A stretch of 32,163 nt of DNA from a virus. The DNA is taken from IMG/VR virus record IMGVR_UViG_3300042894_000116, positions 1-32,163 of that record; one strand, 5' to 3'. Below the pieces are notes generated by a model that was given only the letters and a program-made list of their open reading frames with translations, made no database searches and had not been told where the DNA came from. The stretch's first letter is position 1. Each line of letters begins with the position of its first letter. Below, piece by piece: positions 19,661 through 27,478 of this stretch. The position numbers were made by a program, and so were the translations under genes.

Positions 19661-20499
19661 TGGACACCTCCGATATTGTTGTTAACTGTGAGAATTATGG
19701 ATGGAATGGCGGGAACTGGTGGTGTTGCGACAACAGAAAGCAACTCAACACTTAAGCTGGTGGTTGAAAACATCATCTCAACGTAATCGCCAGCCTTAAG
19801 GTCAAAAAAGTAATTCAGCGATGAAAAAATCTCTGCATCGTTACCCTGAATCCTAATCTGGCTTGCGCTGTCTGGCACATCCACGCCGTTGAGCCGAAAC
19901 CAAAAATAGAACTCAGCCGTGCCGCCTGATGTCTTGTCCAACTGAAACGATGTGTCAAAGTTGTAGATGCCCTCGCTATCCACAATGATTCGTGAGGTTG
20001 GCGTACCTATAAACACGCCGTTGCTCAAGTCTGTGCTGTTAAACGTAATGGCCTTGGCGGTGTTAATGGTGGTGGCTGTCTGGGTGGTGGTGTCGTAAAA
20101 CGAGCCGTATCTTGCCCTTTTGAACTCCCGTGGCGGTGGGGTCATCTGCAAGCCTTCGATGGCTTTTGTCAGCGTATCCAGTTGACTTGGCAATGGAGTC
20201 AACTGCAATGCCTGGACCGCCTTAGTCAAACTGTCCACCAGCTCCAGCGCCTGACTTGCTTTGTTTTCAGCCAGCGCAGAATTAATGGCCGACTCTTGGG
20301 CCAGTGCTGCTAGTTGGGCCAGTGCGCTATTTGCTGTGGCTGCTGCCGTATCTGCCTGATACTCAAAATCTGTGCCTGTGATAACTTGCAGTTGGTCAAC
20401 AGTAGAAAACAACAATTCAAACTGCCGAATCTGCTGCTGATCGGTCAGAAACTCCGCAAGCTGGTCACGGGTTAAATTGAGTTTGCGTGAGTTTGCCAT
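19657..20499 (-). CDS. Tail needle/fibre candidate with coiled coil and C1q/TNF-like tip
   Basis: A 280-residue protein. Residues 1-125 are helical: L-T-R-D-Q-L-A-E-F-L-T-D-Q-Q-Q-I-R-Q-F at the start, then an Ala/Leu-rich coiled coil (S-A-L-A-E-N-K-A-S-Q-A-L-E-L-V) and an imperfect repeat (L-T-K-A-V-Q-A-L-Q-L-T-P, then L-T-K-A-I-E-G-L-Q-M-T-P). Residues about 130-260 are a C1q/TNF-like beta domain (Y-G-S-F-Y-D-T-T-T-Q-T-A; G-I-Y-N-F-D-T-S-F-Q-L; D-L-K-A-G-D-Y-V-E). It follows the gp10-like gene where P22 has its gp26 needle. Sf6's needle is known to end in a TNF-like knob. Confidence 0.75.
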   Translation of the reverse strand: MANSRKLNLTRDQLAEFLTDQQQIRQFELLFSTVDQLQVITGTDFEYQADTAAATANSALAQLAALAQESAINSALAENKASQALELVDSLTKAVQALQLTPLPSQLDTLTKAIEGLQMTPPPREFKRARYGSFYDTTTQTATTINTAKAITFNSTDLSNGVFIGTPTSRIIVDSEGIYNFDTSFQLDKTSGGTAEFYFWFRLNGVDVPDSASQIRIQGNDAEIFSSLNYFFDLKAGDYVEMMFSTTSLSVELLSVVATPPVPAIPSIILTVNNNIGGVQ

Positions 20500-21920
20500 C
20501 AGTATGCCAATGGCTCAATCTGAGCTTCAAGTCGTAGGAATGACACATGGGCATCGCTGTCACCCTTGAACCGCTGGATGCGCCAGTTCCTCATATGACC
20601 CTGCTGAAACCATGCGAGGCGCTTCTTGGTGTTGCCAATCGTGCCTACAGAGATGCTGCGCTCTTGGCTATATGACTTTCCATCCAGCGAGTAACTGGTG
20701 CTGATTTGTGGATTCTTGCCAAGGGCAACGCTGCCCGTCAAGCTGACCAGCTCCAACTCATTGAAGATGGCTCCGTTACTTTCGTTGTAGACAATCAGCG
20801 TGCCAAATTCCCAGTAGACCTGTTGGCCCCAGTGATGACCCGTATCCTGAACCAGATAGCCAATGCTGCCTGACTGCGGATCGCCGACAAGCCATTTGTC
20901 GTATGCCCACACCATGTTTCTGGCTCGGTATTGGGCAAGGCCTGACAAGGTGCTGACTAAGATAAACCAGACAGGGGTTTGCAGCGCCCGTGATGCCGAT
21001 GCGTCATAAACCAGTGCCTGATTGGGCAGATGCACATAAAGATGTTCATGATTCTTGTCGTTTCTGGCCTCAATCTTGACCAAGGCCAACTGCGCCTCTG
21101 TGAAGTCCAGCAAGATGTTGTCAATCTCTTGCGTGCTAATCTTTTGGGTCGTTGCCGATGCCGCAGTGTAAATGCCTGGGGCTTCGTTGCGCCCACTGCC
21201 CAAGAACGCAACTTGGTCAAGGTAGATGCAGCAAGCCTGGACACCAACGCAGCCCTTTTGCACTTGTGCGCCATCAATGGTTCCGAATGGAAACGGCACG
21301 GCAGTTCCGAGGTTGTCGTAAACCTCCATCGTGAATCTGTTGATGGCGTAGACCTCATTTCGCAAACGAAGAAGCGATGTCACCGGATCTGGGTCAGCAG
21401 TAGGCTCAGCAAAAGCAAATGGATCAACTGTGAATGGATCGCCAATATCAGTGATAAAAAGTCTTTCGCCATCTGTAATCATAAATCTGCCATCTATAAA
21501 GCAGAAATCAATGATGCTACCCATAAACAAACTTGGCGTTACTACGTTGTAATTTGCGGGAGTAAGTGTCGTGCCATTCCAAAAATAAAGATTGCCGCCC
21601 GATGCAACAGCCAATTCATCAAAGCTGTAATCAAAAGTCACAAGTCCACCGCTGCCAACATCGCCAAGAATGGTCACTGCGCCAGTGCTGCTGATCTCCA
21701 CCAGCTTTGTGCCCATCACCCGATAACAATCATTGCGCCAGTTGATGCCGCCACGGTCAATGCCAGGGCCAGTGCCGTTGGCAACAATGCCATCACCGGG
21801 ACGCAAGAACCCATTGCTGATGCCCGACACTTTTGGCACAGGCATCAGATTCACTGGGTACGATGTACGCAACTCAGGGGTGTTGTCGGTGAAAATACCG
21901 TTGAGGATTGGTATTTGCAT
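20499..21920 (-). CDS. P22 gp10-like head-completion (DNA stabilisation) protein
   Basis: A 473-residue protein, matching the 472 aa of P22 gp10. The start (MQIPILNGIFTDNTPELRTS then Y-P-V-N-L-M-P-V-P) and the N-terminal G-F-L-R-P-G-D-G-I are typical of the packaged-DNA stabilisation family. The rest is beta-propeller-like (repeats such as L-Y-F-W-N-G, F-C-F-I-D-G-R-F, K-W-L-V-G-D-P-Q-S-G-S-I). It forms the hub beneath the portal and holds the DNA in with the needle plug. The stop overlaps the next start. Confidence 0.9.
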   Translation of the reverse strand: MQIPILNGIFTDNTPELRTSYPVNLMPVPKVSGISNGFLRPGDGIVANGTGPGIDRGGINWRNDCYRVMGTKLVEISSTGAVTILGDVGSGGLVTFDYSFDELAVASGGNLYFWNGTTLTPANYNVVTPSLFMGSIIDFCFIDGRFMITDGERLFITDIGDPFTVDPFAFAEPTADPDPVTSLLRLRNEVYAINRFTMEVYDNLGTAVPFPFGTIDGAQVQKGCVGVQACCIYLDQVAFLGSGRNEAPGIYTAASATTQKISTQEIDNILLDFTEAQLALVKIEARNDKNHEHLYVHLPNQALVYDASASRALQTPVWFILVSTLSGLAQYRARNMVWAYDKWLVGDPQSGSIGYLVQDTGHHWGQQVYWEFGTLIVYNESNGAIFNELELVSLTGSVALGKNPQISTSYSLDGKSYSQERSISVGTIGNTKKRLAWFQQGHMRNWRIQRFKGDSDAHVSFLRLEAQIEPLAY

Positions 21921-22214
21921 TTACTTGGCCTTATTCCGTGCAGATATTTTCTTTGCCTTGGCTTGCGCGTCTGCCTTTGATGATGCGCCCCATGCCCTCA
22001 AACTCAGCAGCAGCCTTGTGGGTTCACCGTCTTTATATTCTGGGCCGGGGTTGCCACCCATGCGAGCCAAGAACGATGCCCTGCGGGGATTGTCACCAGA
22101 CTTCACGGGAGGCTTCAGATTCATGCCTTCAGCACGGGCAGCAGCACGTCCTTTGGCGTTCAATCCGCCTTTGGGGTTTTGACCTTCCTTGCGTGCATAG
22201 GCTGGAGTCTTCAT
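21921..22214 (-). CDS. Small basic protein with G-L-N-A-K-G-R motif
   Basis: Encodes 97 residues, very rich in Lys, Arg, Ala and Gly. It shows P-K-G-G-L-N-A-K-G-R (about residues 14-23) and S-F-L-A-R-M-G-G (about 47-54), a pattern I recall from small phage proteins near head-completion genes. Net charge is strongly positive, so it may bind DNA in the virion or during packaging. It ends 1 nt before the gp10-like gene and starts 4 nt inside the gene above. Confidence 0.78.
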   Translation of the reverse strand: MKTPAYARKEGQNPKGGLNAKGRAAARAEGMNLKPPVKSGDNPRRASFLARMGGNPGPEYKDGEPTRLLLSLRAWGASSKADAQAKAKKISARNKAK

Positions 22215-22444
22215 CGAAACCTCTTGATTTTTTCGGCAACCTTTTTGGGCTGCTTTGCAAATTGTTCACCCTTGGCGGTGGCCTCACGCTTGGCCTTGGT
22301 GGTCGCCGCATATTCAGCCGATGACAATGCTTTGATGGCCTTCTCAGGCAGATAACGCTCGCCCGTCTCAGATGATGGCTTGCCGGACTTGGTGCGCCAT
22401 TTTTGCGCTGTCCAATCTTTCAGGCTTTTTTGTGGGGCTTTCAT
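22211..22444 (-). CDS. Small basic protein (77 aa)
   Basis: The start is the ATG at 22444, which overlaps the upstream stop as ATGA. The 77-residue product is Lys/Ala-rich (MKAPQKSLKDWTAQKWRTKS) with G-E-R-Y-L-P-E-K-A-I-K-A-L-S and Y-A-A-T-T-K-A-K-R. The W-x-x-Q-x-W-R-T-K-S-G-K-P-S core (about residues 11-24) resembles the DUF5872-type small phage proteins. It probably binds nucleic acid, but this is unproven. Confidence 0.75.
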   Translation of the reverse strand: MKAPQKSLKDWTAQKWRTKSGKPSSETGERYLPEKAIKALSSAEYAATTKAKREATAKGEQFAKQPKKVAEKIKRFR

Positions 22445-22617
22445 TTGTAGCTTCCACCCTTTTTCTTGTACTCCACCGCCAGTAGTTGTGCTTTTCGGGC
22501 TGACCATTCGCCTGGGTCACCGCCCTTTGTCCCTGCTTTGATTTTCTCAAACAGGTTCTTCCGCATGGTTGGCTTCGTGTAGTTGCCAGCCGCATTAACA
22601 GAGGACTTGGTTGCCAT
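22441..22617 (-). CDS. Small basic protein (58 aa)
   Basis: A 58-residue frame from the ATG at 22617, coupled to the gene above (TAATG) and below (ATGA). It begins MATKSSVNAAGNYTKPTMRK and has L-F-E-K-I-K-A-G-T-K-G-G-D-P-G-E-W-S-A-R-K-A-Q-L-L, ending K-K-K-G-G-S-Y-K. The same core occurs, as far as I remember, in many marine and freshwater phages next to head genes. A longer frame through the same region in another register looks random. Confidence 0.82.
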   Translation of the reverse strand: MATKSSVNAAGNYTKPTMRKNLFEKIKAGTKGGDPGEWSARKAQLLAVEYKKKGGSYK

Positions 22618-23657
22618 TACGCAGCCACACCTTTGATAACCGCAAAGTTAAATACTGGAGTTTCTGTAGTCGTTCCGCCAGTAGTGCGGAATGTGACGTT
22701 AAAACTACCAGCAGCCACCGCAGTGACCATCAGGTCATACAAATCAGTGCCTGACTTTTGGTTCAGGATGATGACATCGGTAGCCGCCACAGTGCTATTG
22801 GTCACAGTGAAGGTTGCAGCCGTAGCCGAACCCGCTGCGCTGAATAATGTGATTGCACCCGTTGTCTTGTTCAGAGTCACGCCTGTGGTGCGGCTTGTGC
22901 CTTGAGTAACCGCACCGCCAGCGCCTGTTGCATAACCCACGCCAGCCGTGCCAGTTGATGCAACAACACCCGTAGCTGTCAAACTTGTGCCAGTAGCTAC
23001 ACCAATAACTGGTGTCACCAATGTAGGGCTTGTGAATGTGCCTGTGCTGACTGTTGGGTTGGTGATTGTTGGGGTGGCCAGAGTTGGGCTGGTATTGAAT
23101 ACCAGCAGACCTGTGCCAGTCTCATCGGTCATTGCCGCCCGTAAGTTGGCGCTTGTTGGGGTGGTCAACCATGCAGCAATACCCGCTGCAAAAACCGTCT
23201 CAGCGTTAATGTTGTACCAAGAATTCGTTGGCTGGTAAAAGCGATAAACAGCAGCACACCCTGCGCCCAAACTTGTGACCGCACCAAAAATGGCAGATGC
23301 GCCATTCAAAGCAATCGTCAATGAGGTGATTTCTTGTGTGGTGGTAATAAGCACAGTAGTGCCATCAGGCACACCAGTGTTCAAAGGCAGTGTGATCGTG
23401 CCTGTTGCCAGCGTCCCTGCGGGTTGCAACAGCATCCATTGGTTTTGGCTAACTGGCGTTGGCACTGTGATGTTAAATCCAGAGCCAGGAACGTACAGAT
23501 TTACCGACAAGGTTGGTGATGCAAAACTTTGCTGAAAAAATGTCAGCAAGGAACCAATCGATGTTCTGCGAGCATCACCGTTGTTGGGCGAGTAAACGGG
23601 TAGCTGGTCACCACTGGAGATGGTGTTCAGCACTGGCAGTTGGTTGATTGTTGGCAT
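22617..23657 (-). CDS. Virion structural protein between gp4- and gp10-like genes
   Basis: A 346-residue protein rich in Thr, Ala, Gly and Val. It opens MPTINQLPVLNTISSGDQLP, then Y-S-P-N-N-G-D-A-R-R-T-S-I-G (about residues 22-35). The middle has repeat-like P-T-L-A-T-P-T-I-T-N-P-T-V-S-T-G-T-F (about 191-208). The C-terminal 90 form a small beta domain (V-T-L-N-K-T-T-G-A-I-T-L-F). This is the look of a fibre or decoration protein. P22 has nothing between gp4 and gp10, so it is an extra virion piece in this lineage. Confidence 0.8.
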   Translation of the reverse strand: MPTINQLPVLNTISSGDQLPVYSPNNGDARRTSIGSLLTFFQQSFASPTLSVNLYVPGSGFNITVPTPVSQNQWMLLQPAGTLATGTITLPLNTGVPDGTTVLITTTQEITSLTIALNGASAIFGAVTSLGAGCAAVYRFYQPTNSWYNINAETVFAAGIAAWLTTPTSANLRAAMTDETGTGLLVFNTSPTLATPTITNPTVSTGTFTSPTLVTPVIGVATGTSLTATGVVASTGTAGVGYATGAGGAVTQGTSRTTGVTLNKTTGAITLFSAAGSATAATFTVTNSTVAATDVIILNQKSGTDLYDLMVTAVAAGSFNVTFRTTGGTTTETPVFNFAVIKGVAA

Positions 23658-23665
23658 GATGATCC

Positions 23666-24148
23666 TCAGTAGTATTCGATTGGCCCATCAGGGCCAGCAT
23701 CAACAGGTTGGTATGGTGGGCGCACAAACGGGTTGTCGTACACACGCCAGGGCTTGTTGCCAGCGCCAGCGGGTGTGGTTGCCGGGAGTTGCTTCTCCAG
23801 CGGGAATGTCGCACGCTGAAGCAAAATGTCGTAACCCTGCTTGGCAGTGGTCTTTGTCTCAATCATCACTTGCTTGCCGTAGCTTGGGGCAAGTCTGATG
23901 CCCAGGCTGCAAATGATGGCTTCATATGCCGAATCAGGCACATTGGTCTGTTCATCCAAATCGCTGTCTTGTGGGCTTGAGGGCAGTGGATAACCCAAGC
24001 GGATGCCCTTGGCGTTCCAATCTGCCATCATTGCATCTAGCCTACGCAATGCCGTGTTCAACTGCTCGGGATTCAGGTCGAACACATAAGAGGCAAGACC
24101 GATCTCCTCAAAGGCAGCGGTCACGAACTGGCGCTTGCTGTATCCCAT
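23666..24148 (-). CDS. P22 gp4-like tail accessory / head-completion protein
   Basis: The ATG at 24148 gives 160 residues starting MGYSKRQFVTAAFEEIGLAS. The motif L-R-R-L-D-A-M-M-A-D-W-N-A-K-G-I-R-L-G-Y (about residues 34-53) and the A-Y-E-A-I-I-C-S-L-G-I-R-L-A-P-S-Y-G-K (about 74-92) helix are the typical core of gp4 proteins (P22 gp4 166 aa). It assembles on the portal as the first head-completion ring. P22 gp4 also has a muramidase activity reported; no catalytic site is identified here. It overlaps the upstream gene by 28 nt. Confidence 0.9.
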   Translation of the reverse strand: MGYSKRQFVTAAFEEIGLASYVFDLNPEQLNTALRRLDAMMADWNAKGIRLGYPLPSSPQDSDLDEQTNVPDSAYEAIICSLGIRLAPSYGKQVMIETKTTAKQGYDILLQRATFPLEKQLPATTPAGAGNKPWRVYDNPFVRPPYQPVDAGPDGPIEYY

Positions 24149-24438
24149 GATGCGGCCTCCATAGCCTGATTGATGCGATTGAGCAGAGTTTCGTCTGACC
24201 AACGCTTGTCCACTTTGAGGCCGATTTTAGCAGCTTGCTCCAACATTTCATCACGTGTTGGCTCGCCTACTTCCACAATCTCCACTTGCTGCACGACAGC
24301 ACCAATGGGTGATGGATAGCAGACTTTTGTCAATCTGCGCTCAATGGCTTGCTCTTTTTTGAGCTTGCGCTTTTGAATACGCATCTCCCGCCACGGGGCG
24401 AGATTCTTTTCTTTGATGATGGCTGCGGACTTAATCAT
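24121..24438 (-). CDS. Small protein with a HeH/LEM-like C-terminus
   Basis: Encodes 105 residues. The N-terminal half is basic and helical (K-K-E-Q-A-I-E-R-R-L-T-K). The C-terminal part T-R-D-E-M-L-E-Q-A-A-K-I-G-L-K-V-D-K-R-W-S-D-E-T-L reads as a helix-extended loop-helix unit (about residues 61-96), a small DNA-binding fold found in rho-like and phage proteins. It lies between coat and gp4, where P22 has no gene, and is coupled to both neighbours by overlaps. Confidence 0.75.
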   Translation of the reverse strand: MIKSAAIIKEKNLAPWREMRIQKRKLKKEQAIERRLTKVCYPSPIGAVVQQVEIVEVGEPTRDEMLEQAAKIGLKVDKRWSDETLLNRINQAMEAASWDTASASS

Positions 24439-24596
24439 TTTTTCATCGGTGCTTTACCTGGCTTGCCAGCGGCTTTTGCCGACTTGCTTGCCATGCCAAG
24501 AGCCATTGCAACAGCTTGCTTTTGGGGCTTGCCTGATTTCATTTCCATTTTAATATTCTTGGAAATGGTCTTGTCTGAGTAACCTTTTTTCATCAT
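24435..24596 (-). CDS. Small basic protein (53 aa)
   Basis: The start is the ATG at 24596, six bases after GGAG (24606-24603); the longer open frame to 24743 looks like non-coding sequence and crosses a terminator hairpin. The 53 residues (MMKKGYSDKTISKNIKMEMK) are Lys/Ala-rich with S-G-K-P-Q-K-Q-A-V-A-M-A-L-G-M-A (about 21-36). I recall short proteins of this K-K-G-Y-S ... Q-A-V-A-x-A-L pattern in phage head regions. No function is assigned. Confidence 0.78.
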   Translation of the reverse strand: MMKKGYSDKTISKNIKMEMKSGKPQKQAVAMALGMASKSAKAAGKPGKAPMKK

Positions 24597-24610
24597 TTCG
24601 CTCTCCATAT

Positions 24611-24639
24611 AAAACAGGCCAACATCTCTGCTGGCCTGT
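24611..24639 (-). terminator. Intrinsic terminator after the coat-gene block
   Basis: On the minus strand ACAGGCCA (24639-24632) and TGGCCTGT (24621-24614) make a perfect 8-bp stem with a 10-nt loop, followed by TTTTAT. It lies 7 nt after the stop of the gene at 24646-25260. Downstream genes start straight after, so it would be a partial terminator that lowers expression of the basic small protein, gp4-like and later genes relative to coat. Confidence 0.6.
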
Positions 24640-24645
24640 CTTGAT

Positions 24646-25260
24646 TTAACCACCGATACGATAGACGACAAAGGTATCAGCCGCAGTCTTACGGCAACGG
24701 AAACGTGCAGAAGCACCAGCCGTTGCAGCAGTTGCGGCAGCACCCACGATGGTCACGTTTGTATTGACTGTGAGAGTCAAAGCATATGCAGCCAAAGTAA
24801 TGACGCTGAAGTCAAATGAATCACCGATGGCCCACTCAGTTGCCAAATCAAGGTTTGCACCTGTTGGCAATTGAATGTCACGGCTTGCTGTGGGGGTAGC
24901 AGTAATGATGCCTGTCAACACGTTGGCAGCAGTTGCCGCCATCGAGCCGCCATCAGCAATGTTGGCTGGCGCACCTTGAGGTTGCCAGTTGCCATTGTTG
25001 CTGATGTCAGGAGAAACTCCCACAGAGTAGTAAGCACCCGATGCACCAGCTTGAATAATCACGTTGGTGGCATTGGTAAATGCGCCTGAAACATAGGTGG
25101 TGTTGTCAACAGTTGTCAACAGGTCATTGGCTTCAGGAAAGTTGGGGAAACCAACTTCTTGAAACACCTGTGCTGGAGAAAATGCTTGAACAGCGATTTT
25201 CTCGCCAGCGGGAACGGCAACAGTAGCTGTGCCTTGTGCAAAGATAACTTGATAGCTCAT
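24646..25260 (-). CDS. Probable head decoration protein
   Basis: A 204-residue Ala/Thr/Val-rich protein directly after the coat gene (12-nt gap). It begins MSYQVIFAQGTATVAVPAGE, then mostly beta strands with F-S-P-A-Q-V-F-Q-E-V-G-F (about residues 28-39). Position between coat and the head-completion genes and high beta content fit a decoration or stabilising protein. A terminator hairpin follows it, which would keep coat and this protein at high, matched levels. No specific family is recognised. Confidence 0.75.
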   Translation of the reverse strand: MSYQVIFAQGTATVAVPAGEKIAVQAFSPAQVFQEVGFPNFPEANDLLTTVDNTTYVSGAFTNATNVIIQAGASGAYYSVGVSPDISNNGNWQPQGAPANIADGGSMAATAANVLTGIITATPTASRDIQLPTGANLDLATEWAIGDSFDFSVITLAAYALTLTVNTNVTIVGAAATAATAGASARFRCRKTAADTFVVYRIGG

Positions 25261-25272
25261 GGTCGCCCCCTA

Positions 25273-26553
25273 TTAAGTCTGACCGAACAACAAAATACCA
25301 GACATTTCTGGCTGCTTATTGACCACGCCGAACAAGGTATCAAGGCGATACTTTGTCTTCATGGTGTTTACATCGTACTGCTTCTGCATCACCAGTTCGA
25401 TGCCCTGATCGGTGGAGGCACGCATCACTGCGACACCAGCATCGGACGGGACAGCGTAACGACCGGGCAGAATCTCCAACGCATCTTTTTGCCAGAAGCA
25501 GTTGATAGGTGCAGTGACCGAGTTCAATCGGGTCAAAGTTTCCGATGCGCTAGGTGTCACGATACAGTTCTGGTATTGCAGTTCTGCATCAGTGCCGCCT
25601 TGGGCCGAGATGATTGGCGGTGTGATAACGCAAGTGGTCGAGTTTGTGATGCTCACCACACGGAAGGTCTTGGCAAAGCCAGTACCCTGCTTAGTGATGT
25701 GATGCACAGCCTCAACGCCGCCGATCTGGAACGGTGTACCGACACGCAGATCAGTTGTCGATGTGACAGTGATGGTCTGGAAGCGGTTGTCAACGTTCTG
25801 GGTCTCGCCTGTCGCTGCGGTGGAAGTGGCAGTTGGGACGTAGTAGTTGTTTGCAGCAGCCAAAGTGGACATAGTGGTATTGGAACCAGTACGTGCAGCC
25901 AAGCGATTTGCGTAATCCAACTTGTATGTCTCAAAGCCAGCGACTTGACCAACAAACGAACGCTCGAAAGCAGTGTTGGACTTAGTGCCAGCAAAGCTGC
26001 GTGCGCCAGTACCAGCACCAGTGGCAATGTTGCCAGCGATACCGTTGTAGTCACGGCTGGACAGAGCCAGGTAACGGTCGAACGCTTGCACGCCCTGCTC
26101 GTTCATGATGCTGTCGCACAGGGCAACGTCATCATAATCACCAGCAGCGGTGTTCACGGTCACGACCAAAGAACCTTGGGCAGCAGCCACGTTCATGATG
26201 GCGATGTTGATGTCAGAGGCCAGCTTCTGTTTAGCAGCTTCGCCCAGACGACCTTCTTGCAACGCATCACGCAGTTCCAAAGCATCCAGAATGAACGGCA
26301 CGGACTTTTGAAAGCCCAATGTCGCTGGCACTGCAAGCTGTGTGTAAGCGGTGAAGTTGTTGGTTTGATCCATGCCATCGTACGACTGTGCGATGTAAGG
26401 CTGTGGACGATAGATCACGTTGTTGGTGCGTTCCATCATCGAACCGTCAGTGTTGTAGACGGAAACGTTGCGGGACAAGACCAATGCGTCATTGAAACCT
26501 TCAAGGATGTCCTCAAAGGCAACGCGCTCTTCTTTGCTGAATGAGTTGCTCAT
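25273..26553 (-). CDS. Major coat protein, P22 gp5-like
   Basis: A 426-residue protein (P22 gp5: 430). N-terminal A-F-E-D-I-L-E-G-F-N-D-A-L-V-L (about residues 12-26), then N-N-V-I-Y-R-P-Q-P-Y-I-A, and S-V-P-F-I-L-D-A-L-E-L-R-D are typical of the P22 coat family. The middle is rich in Thr/Ala/Val as expected of the inserted domain. It forms the icosahedral shell around the scaffold. It follows scaffold and portal in the usual order with AGGAG in front of the start. Confidence 0.9.
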   Translation of the reverse strand: MSNSFSKEERVAFEDILEGFNDALVLSRNVSVYNTDGSMMERTNNVIYRPQPYIAQSYDGMDQTNNFTAYTQLAVPATLGFQKSVPFILDALELRDALQEGRLGEAAKQKLASDINIAIMNVAAAQGSLVVTVNTAAGDYDDVALCDSIMNEQGVQAFDRYLALSSRDYNGIAGNIATGAGTGARSFAGTKSNTAFERSFVGQVAGFETYKLDYANRLAARTGSNTTMSTLAAANNYYVPTATSTAATGETQNVDNRFQTITVTSTTDLRVGTPFQIGGVEAVHHITKQGTGFAKTFRVVSITNSTTCVITPPIISAQGGTDAELQYQNCIVTPSASETLTRLNSVTAPINCFWQKDALEILPGRYAVPSDAGVAVMRASTDQGIELVMQKQYDVNTMKTKYRLDTLFGVVNKQPEMSGILLFGQT

Positions 26554-26571
26554 TTCATGCTCCTAAAAAAA

Positions 26572-27405
26572 TTACTTGGATGCTGATCGTTTCTGCGCCC
26601 GATACTGAATGACTTTCGTCATGTTGCCAGTACGGGACGCTTCTTCTCTCAGCCGTTCGAGGGTTGAGTCCACCGCACCTGAAGATCGTCCAGTTCCTGA
26701 AACGATACGCTCGGGTGCGGGTGCTGCTCTGCGGTTTGTAACTTTCAATTCCTTCTCCAGTTTTGCTACCGCAAAGGCAAACTTTACGGGGTCTGAGACT
26801 TCTGCCAACTCCTTGGCCTTCTTTGGGTTCTTACCAAGTGCGTAAACAACCAGTGCGGGGTTTTCAGCCCCTTGAAGAATCACGCCTTGCTGTGTGATTG
26901 AAAAGACTTCCTGGGCCACGGCCTCGGCATCTTCGTAATCCCTGACTCGCAGCTCTGCTTTCGCTTTGCCGTAGCCATCCAGCTTGGCTTGCCATGCCTT
27001 CTGCTGATTCATAACTTCAGCTTGTTGTTTGGCGTTGACATCATCGGCTTGTCGCTTGCGCTCAAACCAACCTGTCAGTGCTTCTTCGTATTTGTCAGCG
27101 TCATAGTCGTGATCTTCTAGCTTGGGCTTGGCTCCAATGACAACTGGCTTGTTCTCAGTTGGCTGGACTTGCAGCTTGCTTTGCAGTTCACGGTTCTGGC
27201 GTTGCAACTCACGGTTTGTCTTCCGCAACTCTCGTACCCATTCAGGTGCTGGAGTGTGCTCTTCGGGAGGTGGCGCTTCCTCTCCAATGCTGACAACTAC
27301 TTCCTCCGCATCGGGTTCTTCTTGGTCATCAACGATTTCCGTGACTTCCTCGACATCTTCCTCTACGTAGGTTTCCTCGTCCTCAATTACTGCCTTTTCA
27401 TTCAT
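26572..27405 (-). CDS. Scaffolding protein (P22 gp8-like position)
   Basis: A 277-residue protein, P22 gp8 being 303. The N-terminal 45 are extremely acidic (E-D-E-E-T-Y-V-E-E-D-V-E-E-V-T-E). A coiled coil follows (R-E-L-R-K-T-N-R-E-L-Q-R-Q-N-R-E-L, about residues 60-76), then helices, and a basic tail (A-Q-K-R-S-A-S-K). Such an acidic-to-basic, helical protein upstream of coat is the standard scaffold profile, and a basic C-terminus is the coat-binding part in P22. It would leave the shell on packaging. Confidence 0.85.
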   Translation of the reverse strand: MNEKAVIEDEETYVEEDVEEVTEIVDDQEEPDAEEVVVSIGEEAPPPEEHTPAPEWVRELRKTNRELQRQNRELQSKLQVQPTENKPVVIGAKPKLEDHDYDADKYEEALTGWFERKRQADDVNAKQQAEVMNQQKAWQAKLDGYGKAKAELRVRDYEDAEAVAQEVFSITQQGVILQGAENPALVVYALGKNPKKAKELAEVSDPVKFAFAVAKLEKELKVTNRRAAPAPERIVSGTGRSSGAVDSTLERLREEASRTGNMTKVIQYRAQKRSASK

Positions 27406-27424
27406 CTTTTGACCCCATTAAACT

Positions 27425-27446
27425 CACCCATTGAAAACGGTGGGTG
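27425..27446. other. Inverted repeat in the portal-scaffold gap
   Basis: CACCCA (27425-27430) and TGGGTG (27441-27446) bracket a 10-nt loop in the 73-nt gap between portal and scaffold genes. No U-tract follows on the minus strand. It may modulate the portal-to-scaffold read-through or mRNA processing. Nothing else is seen in this gap. Confidence 0.3.
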
Positions 27447-27478
27447 GCATCCGTTAATACATTCTCGCCTGTTTTTTA

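Noticed and set aside
21030-21980. 316-codon plus-strand frame opposite the gp10-like gene
   Set aside because: Antisense to a well-supported structural gene and of random composition.
22445-22595. Alternative minus-strand frame starting at 22595 over the small basic genes
   Set aside because: Out-of-register reading with random composition; the 58-aa and 77-aa genes are coupled by TAATG and ATGA and look genuine.
24597-24743. N-terminal extension of the 53-aa basic protein
   Set aside because: It crosses the terminator hairpin and overlaps the end of the preceding gene antiregister; the ATG at 24596 has a proper ribosome site.
25159-26544. Long open frame on the plus strand opposite the coat gene
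   Set aside because: It is an antisense shadow of the coat gene: product rich in Cys, His and Ser, no ribosome site, no family pattern.
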